A stretch of DNA of 64,000 nucleotides from Thunnus maccoyii (Eukaryota > Chordata > Actinopteri > Scombriformes > Scombridae): positions 23,303,001 through 23,367,000 of the forward strand of contig NC_056539.1 of NCBI RefSeq assembly GCF_910596095.1. Direction: 5' to 3'. The number at the start of each line of letters is the position of its first letter. Position 1 is the first letter of the stretch. Positions 12,001 through 23,900 of the stretch are shown here, piece after piece. Under the pieces are notes generated by a model, which was not told the DNA's origin, made no database searches, and worked only from the letters and a program-made list of their open reading frames with translations. The position numbers and the translations under genes are program-made.

Positions 12001-14809
12001 ATCACTGGGACCATCCCATAATTTGAAGGTCAATGTTTAATTAACTGGTTAAAGAAACAGGACAGAAAGAAACTGAAAAAAATCCCCCCAAAATAAGTTA
12101 AGATTCAAAAAGATCAATTTCTTTTCTTTGCACTATATGAACATCACACTACTTCGCATCGGCATTAGTTTAATTAGTTGCATAAGTATAGGGTTTAAAT
12201 CGTGAATAATATTTGGCAAGAGGTTGATTGTGGTGGGAGAAGTTTGAGTTTCATACTGCTGAGCAAACTTTTTTTTTTTTCAAACAAAATTGCACATTAC
12301 ATGTTACATATACAAATAACTATATATATATATATATATCAGAGGAGGCTGGTCCATAGAGGTAGAGGAGGTTGCTCCTCCTCTGTTTTTTGAGAGGCAA
12401 GAGGGAGATCAGTTCTCCTTGGTATACTTTAACACAATTTTTCATGGTAACTTGCAGGTAGGTTGTTATAACCATCCTGGAGAAAGAATGTTCTTCTGTG
12501 GATTTATTATTTAGGCCATCTCAGGTGCTTCCTCATGTAATCCCAGATTAACTCCATGATGTTGAGATCAGGGCTCTGTGGGGGCCATACCATACCATCT
12601 GTTGCAGGACTCATCATTCTTCTTGCTGCTGAAAATAGTTCTTTATGACTCTAGCTGTATGCTTGGGGTCATTGTCATGTCATGAATAAATTTGGGATCG
12701 ATCAGACACCTCCCTGATGGTATTGCATAATGGATAAGAATCTAAACATCTAGGGTGCCTGAAACTTTTGCACAGTACTGTAGATAAATTGATAGAGTAG
12801 CATATTAGAAAATTAATTCTAAGGCAAATTGCTGACTATATTTTTAAACACATCAGTAAAACATTTTATCTGCTTCTATTAGGCTACTTGCAGGCTGTAG
12901 AGCAGACATCATTGTCACTAACGAATGAACAACATGTGCTCTCTTTCTCAGCCACCTTGTGGTTCAAATGAAATGTCTTTTGTTTTAACTGGAATCCTCT
13001 CACACAACATACTGAAATGCCGTTATACAAAATTATATATTTTCAAAAGTAACTGTGAACACTTTTCAATAGTTTATATAAAAGGATTTCACAATACTAT
13101 ATTGGACCATTTTAACTGTATATGAGCACATTTTACCATAATGTGTGAAAGCTTTTCAGTAGTTTTCATGAGAGCGTTTCAGTCGTGTATGTAAGCGTAT
13201 AATTTTTCAGTTGTTTGTGTGAGACTGTTTCAGTTGTGTATGTAAAGCATTTCACTTGTATATGTGTGTTGTTTTCAGTATACTATGTGAATGATTTTGG
13301 TTTCATGTGTGTATGTGAGATGAAAAGTATATATATATGTATGGTAATTCTGAATAATGTCCCTAATGGCCCCTCATAGCTTTGGTGCTACTATGAACAT
13401 GAAGACATGAGACAGTGAAAAGTGAGCTTGAGGTAAAAGGAGGCTGAGGTGAAGGTATGGCACATGGTAAAGCACAGCTGATGGTAGAAGTAACATTATA
13501 AACATAAGAATTACAACTGAATGTTATATGTTAGGAAAATGTATTTGTGGTCACTCACCTGCTGGATATTGACCTGGAATAACAAAAGAGAAAGATATTT
13601 ACACACTTGTAATGAAGGGATGTATACGACTACTATACAGAATAACATAAATATACACACATCACAAACAGGGTTTGTTTTATTAAAACATCCATTTCTA
13701 TCTAAACTTGCTGTAGCTTTGCAGTGATATCAGTGGAGGTGTATGAGGTACAGGACAGAGGATAAGGTTCGCACCAAAGAAACAAGCATACCGTAGGTTT
13801 TTTTCTATTTTTTCCATTGGAATGAATACAGAATGAAGCAATATAACTAAATATAATGTGCAGAAACATAATGTGCGTATGTCCGATCACAGGGGACATT
13901 TTGCGGTACATACTGGCTTTGGCGTTGCTGTGACAATGAAACAGCATAAAGCAAAAAGTGAGCGGATTAATTGAGTAATTAGAATGTAGAATTATAAACA
14001 TCACGAAAACAATGAAATGTAATATATGAAGTAACATTGTTAACCTGGAATTACAAAAGAGAAAAGTATAAATTATTATTGCATTTGTTATGTTTTATTA
14101 AACCTGTTTGGGTATAAAAAGCAGGGCCGACAACTTAATTAGATGACTTCAGTCATGGTCATAAACCCAGCTACTTTTGCAGCTCTAGTCTGACGTCTGT
14201 TGAAAAACTCCATCATCAACATTTCCTGATGAGGGTCTGAGGGCCGATACATTGTCAGTAAAGTGAGAACAAACGATCAACAGTGTGCAGTAATTTTTGG
14301 TTCCTTCATAATTTTTTCTAAAGTTTAACAATGTTTAATAACATAATGTTAATAATAATGATAATATAGTACAGGGGGTGTAGCTCAAATTGCTTTACAA
14401 TAGAGTGAAGAAACAAGAAAATAAAGAAATGTAAATACTGTGCGATTAAAACCAATCAATCAAATGAGTAGCAAACAAAAGAGGCAGCAAATAGTAAGAA
14501 CAAATATGCTTAGTACTTAGTACTTAGTAATGATAAAACAGATACTCTGTTGAAAAAATGTATTCACACTGTGAATTTGGGAGAACAAGAAAATGCACTT
14601 AAATAAAAAGCATTACTGTATATGAATAATTTTAGAGACACTTTTACAAATACAAAAGGCATGTGTTCTGTTACTAATAGTACTTTATCTATCCTATCTT
14701 TCAGCACCTTATATTTTATTTGAAATAATAAATAAAGTTACTTACAGTCAGCCACACCAATGATCGCAGCCCAGAGGAGCAGGATCTTGATACTACAGAA
14801 ACCCGCCAT
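6063..14809 (-). CDS. ptprc-like: R1: CD45-like receptor without phosphatase domain, tail truncated
   Basis: Type I membrane receptor related to the CD45 (PTPRC) ectodomain. Exons in gene order: 14746-14809 (signal peptide [20 protein letters not shown]), 13559-13573, 11295-11375 (Thr/Ser/Pro-rich), 11046-11063, 10586-10837, 10258-10485, 10049-10165, 9594-9722, 9342-9503, 8537-8677, 6488-6696, 6322-6382, 6067-6175 (membrane). The ectodomain borders except the last are phase 1 and every exon is open. CD45-type marks are [51 protein letters not shown] and the membrane segment [19 protein letters not shown] followed by YKIYMMKRR. No PTP domain is visible. The next tail exon is deleted, so reading through the membrane exon gives a stop two codons on (6063) and about 529 aa. 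It could be a functional short-tailed form or a decaying copy. Confidence 0.72.
7172..7967. other. R1-specific intron segment
   Basis: In R3, R4 and R5 the intron between the last two FN3 blocks runs directly from a GAGGAAGAGGAAGG motif into GTTTGGATGTG. In R1 about 0.8 kb of unrelated sequence lies between these two points. Open frames exist on both strands but none resembles a known protein. The segment may be an insertion in R1 or ancestral sequence deleted before the other copies arose; no terminal repeats were recognised. Confidence 0.4.
12411..12782 (-). mobile_element. Tc1/mariner transposon remnant (truncated)
   Basis: The minus strand near 12545-12590 encodes PQSPDLN-type and [15 protein letters not shown] residues, the DDE-region signature of Tc1 transposases. 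The right end AAACTTTTGCACAGTACTGTA is the terminal inverted repeat seen complete in the R3 copy (32897-33440). The other end is missing here. Confidence 0.65.
13130..13340. repeat. Degenerate ~30-bp minisatellite in R1 intron 2
   Basis: Imperfect repetition of TTTTCAGTTGT / GTGTATGTAA / GTGTGAAAGC-type blocks. The same stretch is found in the other copies and is longest in R5 (60700-61030). Confidence 0.5.
14343..14515 (-). mobile_element. 3' end of an old L2-type LINE in R1 intron 1
   Basis: The block GGGGGTGTAGCTCAAATTGC and the following 130 nt are shared with the 3' ends of longer LINE fragments at the same intron position in R2, R3 and R4. Here the coding part has been deleted. The low-coordinate side carries an AAT-rich tail, as L2-like LINEs do at their 3' ends. 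Confidence 0.55.
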
Positions 14810-14879
14810 ATCTCGGAGTTACAATGTGTGAATGTCTGTTTGGGTGGGGGACCCAGATCATTAGGTGCACTTGGTTGCA

Positions 14880-14935
14880 GCAACACGCACACAGCCGCAA
14901 TGATAAACCATAAACAGGAAATCATGTGATGTTTC
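14880..14935 (-). promoter_or_regulatory. Candidate R1 promoter
   Basis: About 70-125 nt upstream of the ATG the minus strand reads CACATGATTTCCTGTTTATGG. It contains a CACATG element, an ETS-type GGAA core (as TTCC) and a TATA-like TTTATGG. The same arrangement, with a better TATA, occurs upstream of R4 and R5. Assignment is by motif and position only. Confidence 0.3.
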
Positions 14936-15294
14936 CCCCTTTCAAAACTAGGCTACAATCATCGCACAGAAACTTAAGTAAATTGCTTACCTTACAACTG
15001 CGGAAAGTTGATTCTCACAGAGAAGTCGCCTTCTTTTCAGTACCAGTACAAACAAACCAGGGGTACTTTTTCTGCATCCCTGTCATTGTTTCATTCATTT
15101 TAAATCTTTAACTAAATATATTTAGGATTTACTTGAAAATCATTCAACATTATTTTCTTTTAATGAGGAACTTTTACAAAATTACTTTAATATTCTATTT
15201 TGTTAAATTTGCAATATTTCCAATGACCATACAAGAACATATAGGCCTACAGTATAACTCCTAAAAAGATTTATTGCTTATTACTCCTTTTTTT

Positions 15295-16030
15295 GTGTAT
15301 TTATTTATTTTTTTTATTATTTATTTATTTATTTTTATTAAGTTTCAACAATAACAACATAATACTGTACGAAGACCTACAAATAAGACAATACATACCA
15401 AAAACCACAACACAAGAGCAAACACAAATACAGAAAGAAAAAACACACAAAGAAACAAACAAAAATCAGCAATATTCACAACCTGGTGCATTTATAAAAT
15501 GCAGTTTGTATGAACTTAAACTGTTATACTGGTTACTCCCAAACTTATTACTCTTGACCATGCCTCTTTCAAGTATATTGCTATTGGTGAATTCCTCAAG
15601 AGTGCCTCTTAACACATATGATAGTCTTTCCAATGGCAAAAAGGACATAAGTTTTTCATACCACGTTAGGATACTAGGGGGCTCTTCGCCCAACCATTTT
15701 TGTAATGTTGTGAGTCGTGCTGTATACAGAATAATTCTATAAGTTCCTGTGCTTGCATTCATGATTGGTATCTAACCCCAATATAAAGTAATGTGGATTT
15801 AGAGGGGTTTCTATCCCAAATATTTTCTTTATCTCGTTTTGGACTGAGAGCCAAAAAATTGCAATTTTAGGACACAACCACATAAGATGACTATATGTAC
15901 CAAAGCTATTTTTACATTTCAAACATAATGGGGAGCACTACAACGAATAGCTGGGGTTACATGTAGTCTGGAGATTATCTTATATTGGGTCTCATATGAC
16001 TTGTTAGAGCATGTAATTTTCTTTACATTC
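15295..16030 (-). pseudogene. L1/Tx1-type LINE C-terminal remnant
   Basis: Two minus-strand blocks in different frames, GTYSHLMWLCPKIAIFWLSV (about 15850-15900) and RLTTLQKWLGEEPP (about 15685-15725), resemble the region after the reverse transcriptase in fish L1-clade elements (H-WxCP...FW, then a W-x-Y-E-K block). The low-coordinate end is a T-rich tract on the plus strand, i.e. a poly-A tail on the element strand. Frameshifts separate the blocks. A shorter copy sits at about 36735-37035. Confidence 0.55.
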
Positions 16031-16084
16031 ATTAATACATTTCGCCACATCACATCATCATCATTACTCCTTTTTAACAGTTTT

Positions 16085-16440
16085 CCTGTTTACCAGGCAG
16101 AAGCTCTAAATACCCGACCTGACCAAAATGTGGACAACTAAACATTTTCTCTACATATGACCAATTATTGTGATACCATTGGCATTAATCTGCTGTTATA
16201 GCGACGTCCACACCTCTGGTTTAAGTCTTCCCATCAGTTTGAAACCTAGCAGCAATGATTTGCTCCCGATGACGTTTGGCGATAAGCCCAGCTCACAATT
16301 GGTGTCCCATTTCATCCCAAAGATTTTTAAAAATTCTCTCAGGTTCACATATCATTTCAACAAGTCCTTTAATTACAGATATTTAATATGCTCTGATGCC
16401 CAATTGTATGGTCTTTTCAGCAGAGAACCTGCTGAAGCCT
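16085..16440. mobile_element. Mariner/Tc1 non-autonomous remnant
   Basis: It contains CCTGACCAAAATGTGGACAA near the left end and a CCTCTGGTTTAAGTCTTCCC-like interior, features of a common fish Tc1/mariner family. A homologous block lies at 63418-63770, beyond R5, so this is part of the segment that lies 5' of the duplicated genes. Confidence 0.45.
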
Positions 16441-17439
16441 TCACAGCCCTCCAGGACTCTGATTGTCACCTGAAAAACACAAGGAATTAAATCACACACT
16501 TTTTCCATGCATTATTAGGTCACAAATCAACTTGTATTCAGATTTTGACACATCCGTCATTAACTTATGTTACAACTTTTAACGAACATGAACTTTGACC
16601 TTTCCAGATACACGGCTCCAAACCATAGTGAGGAAACCAGTGGTTCTAGGCCCATTTCCTTCACATTAGCCTGGCTTGTAGGTGGTAACTAACTTTGTAA
16701 TAGTCTGGACCAACTCTGAGATGAAGAATAGCAGGAGAGCCGTTGTCATGTTGCAGTAACAGAGACTTTAATTCTCTTATATGACAGCAAACATATTACA
16801 CAGTCTCTCAATAACGTTTATGCTGTGCCCTGAGCTTTACTTTATTTTGACCTTTATTGCTGACCACGGTAACATGTTGTCATATGACTTCCTGCATACG
16901 GTTGATCACCATGGTTGACCATTGTGATTGTCATCCACCATGTTGCTGCAGGCAGGTGCCTCTCAAGATCATGGATGTATTATGAGCACTGGACTCCAGA
17001 CAAGATGGCACCCGCTCAGTCCTATAAAAGTTGCTAAGTGGCACATGAAGCCAAAAAGTCCATAGAGCATGTGCACTTGAGACTTCTGCTGGTCTAGCCA
17101 GTTCCCATTCAAAAAGCATCAACTTCTCTTTTGTAATACTAAGTCAATCATTTTTCTCAACGCGTCTTAATGGTCTCAATCGCTAAATTCTGGCCCCTTA
17201 ATAAGTGTGCTGGTGGTCCTTTTGGAAATTATTGTTCCATTAATAGGATTTGAAGACGTACACTAGCTTTGATGTCTGTTATGTGGGTGTTGATTGACAG
17301 TTGGCTTACCTGCTGCTCTCCCCAGCTCTGAGAATTGCAATGAGTCAGACTATAGTTGCAATATTTCAGTAAGTTTAATATTACTTGATAACGACACAGG
17401 CTGTGTTGGCATAATTTCACGAAAGTAAGTAGTAAAGTA
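16441..17439. other. Intergenic sequence between R1 and the gypsy remnant
   Basis: No gene is recognisable. The first part (to about 16690) is shared with the extreme right end of the window (63771-64000), showing that both are the same ancestral 5' flank. The remainder has only short open frames without family features. Confidence 0.5.
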
Positions 17440-18640
17440 TGTTAGCCCAAGTGTTCGCCGCTCGGTGTTTCTGAGGCACCAAAATAATGCCCAGCCTACA
17501 GCAAAGTCTGCAACAACTGTAAAGGACAGAATCAGTATGCAAAGCAATGCTTGTCCAAGGGGAAACAAAGCTGAGGTGAACATGTGTATACCGTGGTAGA
17601 AACTGCTCTCTGTGATTTATTCTTCCTGGGCATGGTAGCACAGGAAGACAAGTGTGAACAGAGTTGAGCAGGACCAGTGGACAGTTCCATTGTATATAAA
17701 TGGAGCTTTCCTTCTTCTCAAGCTGGACACAGGAGCAAAGGCCAATTTGACAAATTAGCTCAACACCAGAGCCATGAAGATAAAGCCATGCATTCATCCA
17801 AATTCTGTTCTGCTCAAATTCTGCAATGGACAGCTGATCAACACCAAAGGCATATGCAGACACAAAGTGAGAGTTAAAGGAAAAGAACACGATCTCATGT
17901 TTTTAGTAGTTCCAGAGGGAGATGACTCACTGCTACGTGACAAAGTTGTGAAAATTTAGGCCAAGTCAAGAGGGTGTACTGCATCAATGCCAATGCATAG
18001 AACAGCGTAGAGTCAGTAGTGGATCAGTATCCAGGCATCTTCAAAGGGTTTGGTGTCTTACCCAGTGCCGGGAAGCCAATTTGACATAGTGGCCAAACTG
18101 TGTAATAACGTAACGTGATGCTATTGGGCCCAAAAAGACTTTTTCCCATAGACTTACATTGTGATAGAGTTGTCTGTAAATGAGCAGATAATTTTTTTTG
18201 AGCGTCACAACCCCTGCGAAATGACTTGTCTCACTATCAGAATTTGATCCGTTCAGTCCGATAACATTTCGAAAGTCTATAAGAGCCACACGAATGAATT
18301 GTTTTATCCCCATTCAAGTTAACTGGAGGGCTAAACCAGAAGTAGCTGGCTCAGCCGGCGAAAGTCACTGGTCCGCTTGCTGTATGGGCCCCACAGATGC
18401 AGAAGCAATGCGGAAAAAGTTGTAGCAACTTTCAAAAGAAAGAACGGGGCGCCGCCTCCAACGCTGCATCCAGTTCTCTTAAGACATCCATGGTCTTACC
18501 ATTCACATACAAGATACAACTAAAATATGATGTACAGCCAGTCGTCCATGCTCCCTGGTGGGTTCCAGCACCACTACAAAACAAACTGAAGCAAGAACTC
18601 GACCATAGGACTTCACTTGGAGCTATTACAATTTAATACT
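17440..18640 (+). pseudogene. Ty3/gypsy-like retrotransposon gag-pol remnant
   Basis: Three pieces in the expected order on the plus strand. First, a degenerate zinc knuckle, CNNCKGQNQYAKQC, near 17505-17550. Second, an aspartic protease start LDTGAKANL with the catalytic DTG at 17726, interrupted by an in-frame TAG at 17756-17758. Third, near 18530-18630, a reverse-transcriptase N-terminal segment PVVHAPWWVPAPLQNKLKQEL, typical of gypsy elements. Sequence between about 17990 and 18370 is not recognisable as pol and may be a secondary insertion. No LTRs were identified. The element is clearly dead. Confidence 0.6.
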
Positions 18641-18842
18641 TTTTTAGGTACTTTATTTTTGTCCCTCAAGAAATTGGTAGTATTTAACAGCAAAATACCA
18701 AAAATAGATTCTCCAGTGTTTAGGGGCAAATAACCTCTGAAGTTTCAAATGTACTTTCAAGAATATATAACTAAAGCAAGTGATGCTTTTGTACTGAATT
18801 GAAAGATACGTTTACATTGACCTCTTTCACAATGTCCCCCTG

Positions 18843-19080
18843 AACCCCTAAACTGACACAAATTAGACCACAGACCCCCATCTGATTAGATTTTTGCTTT
18901 TAGATGTTTTATTACAGAAAGTGTATGAAACCCATGACCAAAATAGTCATATATTCTGTCATTATGTTACTTATGGATGGAATTATTTTGAAAATAAATG
19001 ATTCCCATTTTTGCCGGGGACCCCCTGCAACCCTCTCAAGGACCCCTGGGGGTTCTTGGACCCCACTTTGATAACTACTG
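18843..19080. mobile_element. hAT-like MITE, left-truncated
   Basis: Same element as 3950-4215 but lacking the CAGTGGTTCTC end; the right end reads TTTGATAACTACTG. It lies beside a second copy of the nek7 3' flank block, so it arrived by duplication. Confidence 0.6.
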
Positions 19081-19533
19081 ACCTACTGTGTCTATTTCTT
19101 TCAGTTTACTTTTCCAAAGGCCCTCTGAAGTTGTTATTGAAGAGGGGTTTTCCTAAAAGTGAAATTAGTAGGCACTATAGGCAATTGGTATTTATTGTAT
19201 TGGCAGTTTGGTTGTTCTGAACATTTCATGTAAAATCACCATTTGCCTTGTATGCTAACTAAATGCAATAAAGCTTTCAAATTTCTTTTTGACATGTGCT
19301 TGGAGCTCTTACCTGCTTTTAATGGGTAATTTGCACATCCCATCCAATTATTCAAACAAATCTGAGACACAACGTGTTTTTATTGTACACATATCCTACA
19401 GGGCATCACTTGCTTTGCCAAGAAATACTTTAATACAAAAGAACACACACGTGGTAACATTTGTGTGCGGCACAAGAAACACACAACAGACACCGCAGCA
19501 GTTTCAGACCTGCAGCTTCAGACCACTTGTGTC

Positions 19534-19960
19534 TAATGTGCATTTTGCAACAACTGGAACAGTCCTATTCTCATTGACATTTAAACCCATCAAATTTGGA
19601 CAAGCTAAGACTAATAAAATCATATAACATGAAGCATTAGATCCTGACCATACGTAGGCATCTGTGATCATCTCTTTGATCATTAATGTCTTGTAACAGC
19701 TTCAATGTGCTATGCTAAAGTCAAAACTGGATCAAGCATTTGCTATTAACATTACCAGTGTTTGACTGGCAGAATACGCAAGTATTATGAAATCACACTT
19801 TTAAATCTACCTGTATAGCATGGCTTTTACATTATTTTAACTTGTACTTTATTTTCTGCTTTATTTCTGTTGTGATCATGTTGCCTGTTAATATTTCAAT
19901 GAAGAGTTTTACACATGCTAATCAACGCCACCTAAAGAAAAGTAAAGTAAAAGCAGCAGC
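19534..19960. repeat. Left arm of 427-bp inverted repeat
   Basis: This arm is the reverse complement of 20270-20696, and every stretch compared by eye matched. The arms are separated by 309 bp. The right arm is in the native orientation seen in the other copies, so the left arm is the added, inverted one. Confidence 0.88.
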
Positions 19961-20116
19961 TGGTGGTCAAGTGCATGAGAAGACTGCACATTGAGCCCAG
20001 GTTATAGATGTGAAACAAATGATAAAATTTTGTTTTACAGTTACAAGCTAAATTATTTTTCATCATTTAGTATCCAGCAGAGGCTAGTGTGATACCATGG
20101 TCCATTTTCATCAATT

Positions 20117-20122
20117 TTTATT
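20117..20122 (-). promoter_or_regulatory. Candidate R2 polyadenylation signal
   Basis: TTTATT on the plus strand is AATAAA on the gene strand, in a block conserved in R3 (25432-25437), R4 (38881-38886) and R5 (52966-52971) at a similar distance from the predicted stops. Confidence 0.4.
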
Positions 20123-20269
20123 ATATTGGTTCATAAGGGTCATACAAACATAAAATGTTATAGCTCACACATACAAAACATGGTTAAAAAAAAAAGACAT
20201 AACATAAACCACAACATACACCTGCAAACTCCACCTGTAACAATAATTGTCTGGAGGTGAAATCTACAT

Positions 20270-20696
20270 GCTGCTGCTTTTACTTTACTTTTCTTTAGGT
20301 GGCGTTGATTAGCATGTGTAAAACTCTTCATTGAAATATTAACAGGCAACATGATCACAACAGAAATAAAGCAGAAAATAAAGTACAAGTTAAAATAATG
20401 TAAAAGCCATGCTATACAGGTAGATTTAAAAGTGTGATTTCATAATACTTGCGTATTCTGCCAGTCAAACACTGGTAATGTTAATAGCAAATGCTTGATC
20501 CAGTTTTGACTTTAGCATAGCACATTGAAGCTGTTACAAGACATTAATGATCAAAGAGATGATCACAGATGCCTACGTATGGTCAGGATCTAATGCTTCA
20601 TGTTATATGATTTTATTAGTCTTAGCTTGTCCAAATTTGATGGGTTTAAATGTCAATGAGAATAGGACTGTTCCAGTTGTTGCAAAATGCACATTA
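20270..20696. repeat. Right arm of 427-bp inverted repeat
   Basis: Native-orientation arm lying in the presumptive R2 3' UTR; partner arm at 19534-19960. The equal length and apparent identity suggest a recent origin. Confidence 0.88.
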
Positions 20697-20905
20697 AAAC
20701 AATAAAAAATATCTGTACAATTCAACAAAGAGAGGACAAAAAACACAATCAGTTTAAGCAAATAGAGCAGAGTTAAGCAAGCCAGGATCAATTCTAAGCG
20801 CACTGAGTGCCATTGTTCACAGGTTAAAAGGCCGACTATTGAACTTACTGAAGAACTCAGTAAGAGTAAACGATGATTTGGTAGGCTGCTCCGTCAGGCC
20901 TGTGT

Positions 20906-23900
20906 TCATCTTCTTTCTTTATGATGCCATTGAGGTACATTAGCATAAACTACAACAGAAAATAAGAAAAACAGGAAATACTGCAACTTAGTGTAGGTAC
21001 TGGTCAAACTGCAGTACACTTCATACTTACTACATAAAAAGGTTTTGTCTAAGTGACTTTAAAACTACAAGTTATATTAAAAGCTACTGTAATACTGTAC
21101 ACAATACAGAATTCCTGATGATCTTCCTACCATTAACAAGTGACCTAACCTAACCATAACCTAACAGCTAAAAAAACATCAATCATTTGCAGCTGCTGAA
21201 AGTAATTGCTGTTTGCTACCTACTCTAAGACTGATGTAGGAAGAACAGGACAGCTTAAGTTTACTCACTGGCTGTTGACTCAAGCATCACATCTTTCACA
21301 TCCCTGAGGAGAAAATATGTAATGAAGTTTGGCTTCAGAGAAATGTATATAATTTTGTATCCTGCTGTATATAGTGCATATTCATGTTGCTACATACAGA
21401 ATGGGTAAACCATATATGTCATTTTTCACCTCTGTCTTTATCAATGTGATTAAAGAATTGAGTTCAGCTGGAACAACAATAACTCTCCTCTACAGGAAAT
21501 TAAAACTCATTACAACTGTAAAACTGGCCAGAGGCAACGTTACAGTCACGCTGATGCAGGAGATAAGATGCAAAATGATCCTTACTGGGAATTTCTGGGC
21601 TTCATCATGTGGATCTCGTAGATGACCCAAAGCACAGCCACAGATGTGAGGATGGTGAGGATGATGATGACGACCAGAAAGCCAATGAGAACTTTGTCAT
21701 TGTCTGCAAAATGATGGTTATGACAAAAAAAAAATATCAAAGGGATGGCATTTATATCAAAGATTAAAATTTGCAGAAATTGACATGTATGGTTAATATT
21801 TTCAATAGTAACTGTGAACACTTTTCAATAGTTTATATAAAATGATTTCACAATACTATATGGGACCATTTTAACTGTATATGAGCACATTTTACCATAA
21901 TGTGTGAAAGCTTTTCAGTAGTTTTCATGAGAGGGTTTCAGTTGTGTATGTAAAAGCATTTCACTTGTATATGTGTGTTGTTTTCAGTATACAATGTGAA
22001 TGATTTTGGTTTCATATGTGTATGTGAGATGAAATGTACATGTATATGTATGGGAATCCTGAATAATGTCCCTAATAGCCCCTCATAGCTTTGGTGCTAC
22101 TATGAACATGAAAACATGAGACAGTGAAAAGTGAGCTTGAGGTAAAAGGAGGCTGAGGTGAAGGTATGGCACATGGTAAAGCACAGCTGATGGTAGAAGT
22201 AAACATTATAAACATAAGAATTACAATTAAATGTTATATGTTAGTAAAATGTATTTGTGGTCACTCACCTGCTGGATCTTGACCTGGAATAACAAAAGAG
22301 AAAGAAATTTACACACTTGTAATGAAAGGGTGTATATTAATACTATACAGAATAACATAAATATACACACATCACAAACAGGGTTTGTTTTATTAAAACA
22401 TCCATTTCTATCTAAACTTGCTGTAGCTTTGCAGTGATATCAGTGGAGGTGCATGAGGTACAGGACAGAGGATAAGGTTTGCACCAAAGAAACAAGCATA
22501 CCGTAGGGTTTTTTTTCTATTTTTTCCATTTGAATGAATACAGAATGAAGCAATATAACTAAATATAATGTGCAGAAACATTATGTGCGTATGTCCGATC
22601 ACAGGGGACATTTTGCGGTACATACTGGCTTTGGCGTTGCTGTGACAATGAAACAGCATAAAGCAAAAAGTGAGCGGATTAACTGAGTTATTAGAATGTA
22701 GAATTATAAACATCACGAAAACAATGAAATGTAATATATGAAGTAACATTGTTAACCTGGAATTACAAAAGAGAAAAGTATAAATTATTATTGCATTTGT
22801 TATGTTTTATTAAACCTGTTTGGGTATAAAAAGCAGGGCCGACAACTTAATTAGATGACTTCAGTCATGGTCATAAACCCAGCTACTTTTGCAGCTCTAG
22901 TCTGATGTCTGTTGATTTAAAAAAACAAACAAACTTATAGGTAACACAAAATTCTTGCACTCGAGAAAAGTTTTTATGGGGGCAGGTGCATTGGATTATA
23001 AACTGTGACTAAAAACTCCATCATCAACATTTCCTGATGAGGGTCTGAGGGCCGATACATTGTCAGTAAAGTGAGAACAAGCGATCAACAGTGTGCAGTA
23101 ATTTTTAGTTCCTTCATAATTTTTTTTTCTTTTTTAAGTTTAACAATGTTTAATAACATAATGTTAATAATAATGATAATAATATAGTACAGGGGGTGTA
23201 GCTCAAATTGCTTTACAATAGAGTGAAGAAATAAGAAAATAAAGAAATGTAAATACTGTGCGATAAAACCAATCAATCAAATGAGTAGCAAACAAAAGAG
23301 GCAGCAAATAGCAAGAACAAATATGCTTAGTACAATAGAATATATGAACGATAGAAATAAAACAAAGGAAATTATATGAACAATAAAATATGTAAAAGAA
23401 TAAAGAATAAAATATAGAAGAGTGACAGTTAGTTAAAAGCAGTGTTGAGTAAATAAGTTTTCAATCGTCATTTAAAACATTTTACAGAGTTTGCATCTCT
23501 TATATCCTTTGGCAGGGAATTACATAGTTTTGGTGCAAAGTTAAAAAAAGCTGAGCTGTTGATTTTCTTATTTGTTTGATAGTTTGTATTTAAAAAAAAA
23601 CGGCAGCAGAGAATCTAAGAAGCCTTGAAGGATTATAAAACAACAAAGAATTGGTAACGTAGGACGATCCCAAACCATTAAGACAAGTAAAAGAACTTTA
23701 AAATCAATCCTTAAAGACACTGGGAGCCAGCGCAGGTTAGCATAAACTGGGGTGATATGTTCTCTCTTTCTTGTTCTAGTTAAAAGCCTGGCAGCAGAGT
23801 TCTGATTTAACTGAAGTTTATCAATGGATTGTTTTGGAGGACCGGTCAAAAGAACATTACAATAGTCTAATCTACTTGAAATAAACCCATGAACATGTTT

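Larger units (their letters stand above)
19081..20905 (-). other. R2 3' flank and presumptive 3' UTR
   Basis: It contains a copy of the nek7 3'-end block (AATAAA at 19267 on the plus strand), a 427-bp inverted repeat and, on the minus strand, an AATAAA at 20117-20122. That AATAAA is conserved about 0.8 kb after the predicted stop in R2-R5. No phosphatase coding sequence is visible. Confidence 0.5.

Noticed and set aside
14926..15111. Plus-strand frame MMFPPFKTRLQSS upstream of R1, repeated upstream of R3
   Set aside because: Conserved only because the whole flank is duplicated; no splice sites, domain or codon-level conservation suggests coding.
20158..20388. Repeated minus-strand frame MYFIFCFISVVIML in R2 and R3 flanks
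   Set aside because: It lies beside the polyadenylation signal, differs between copies by frame-breaking changes and has no family resemblance.
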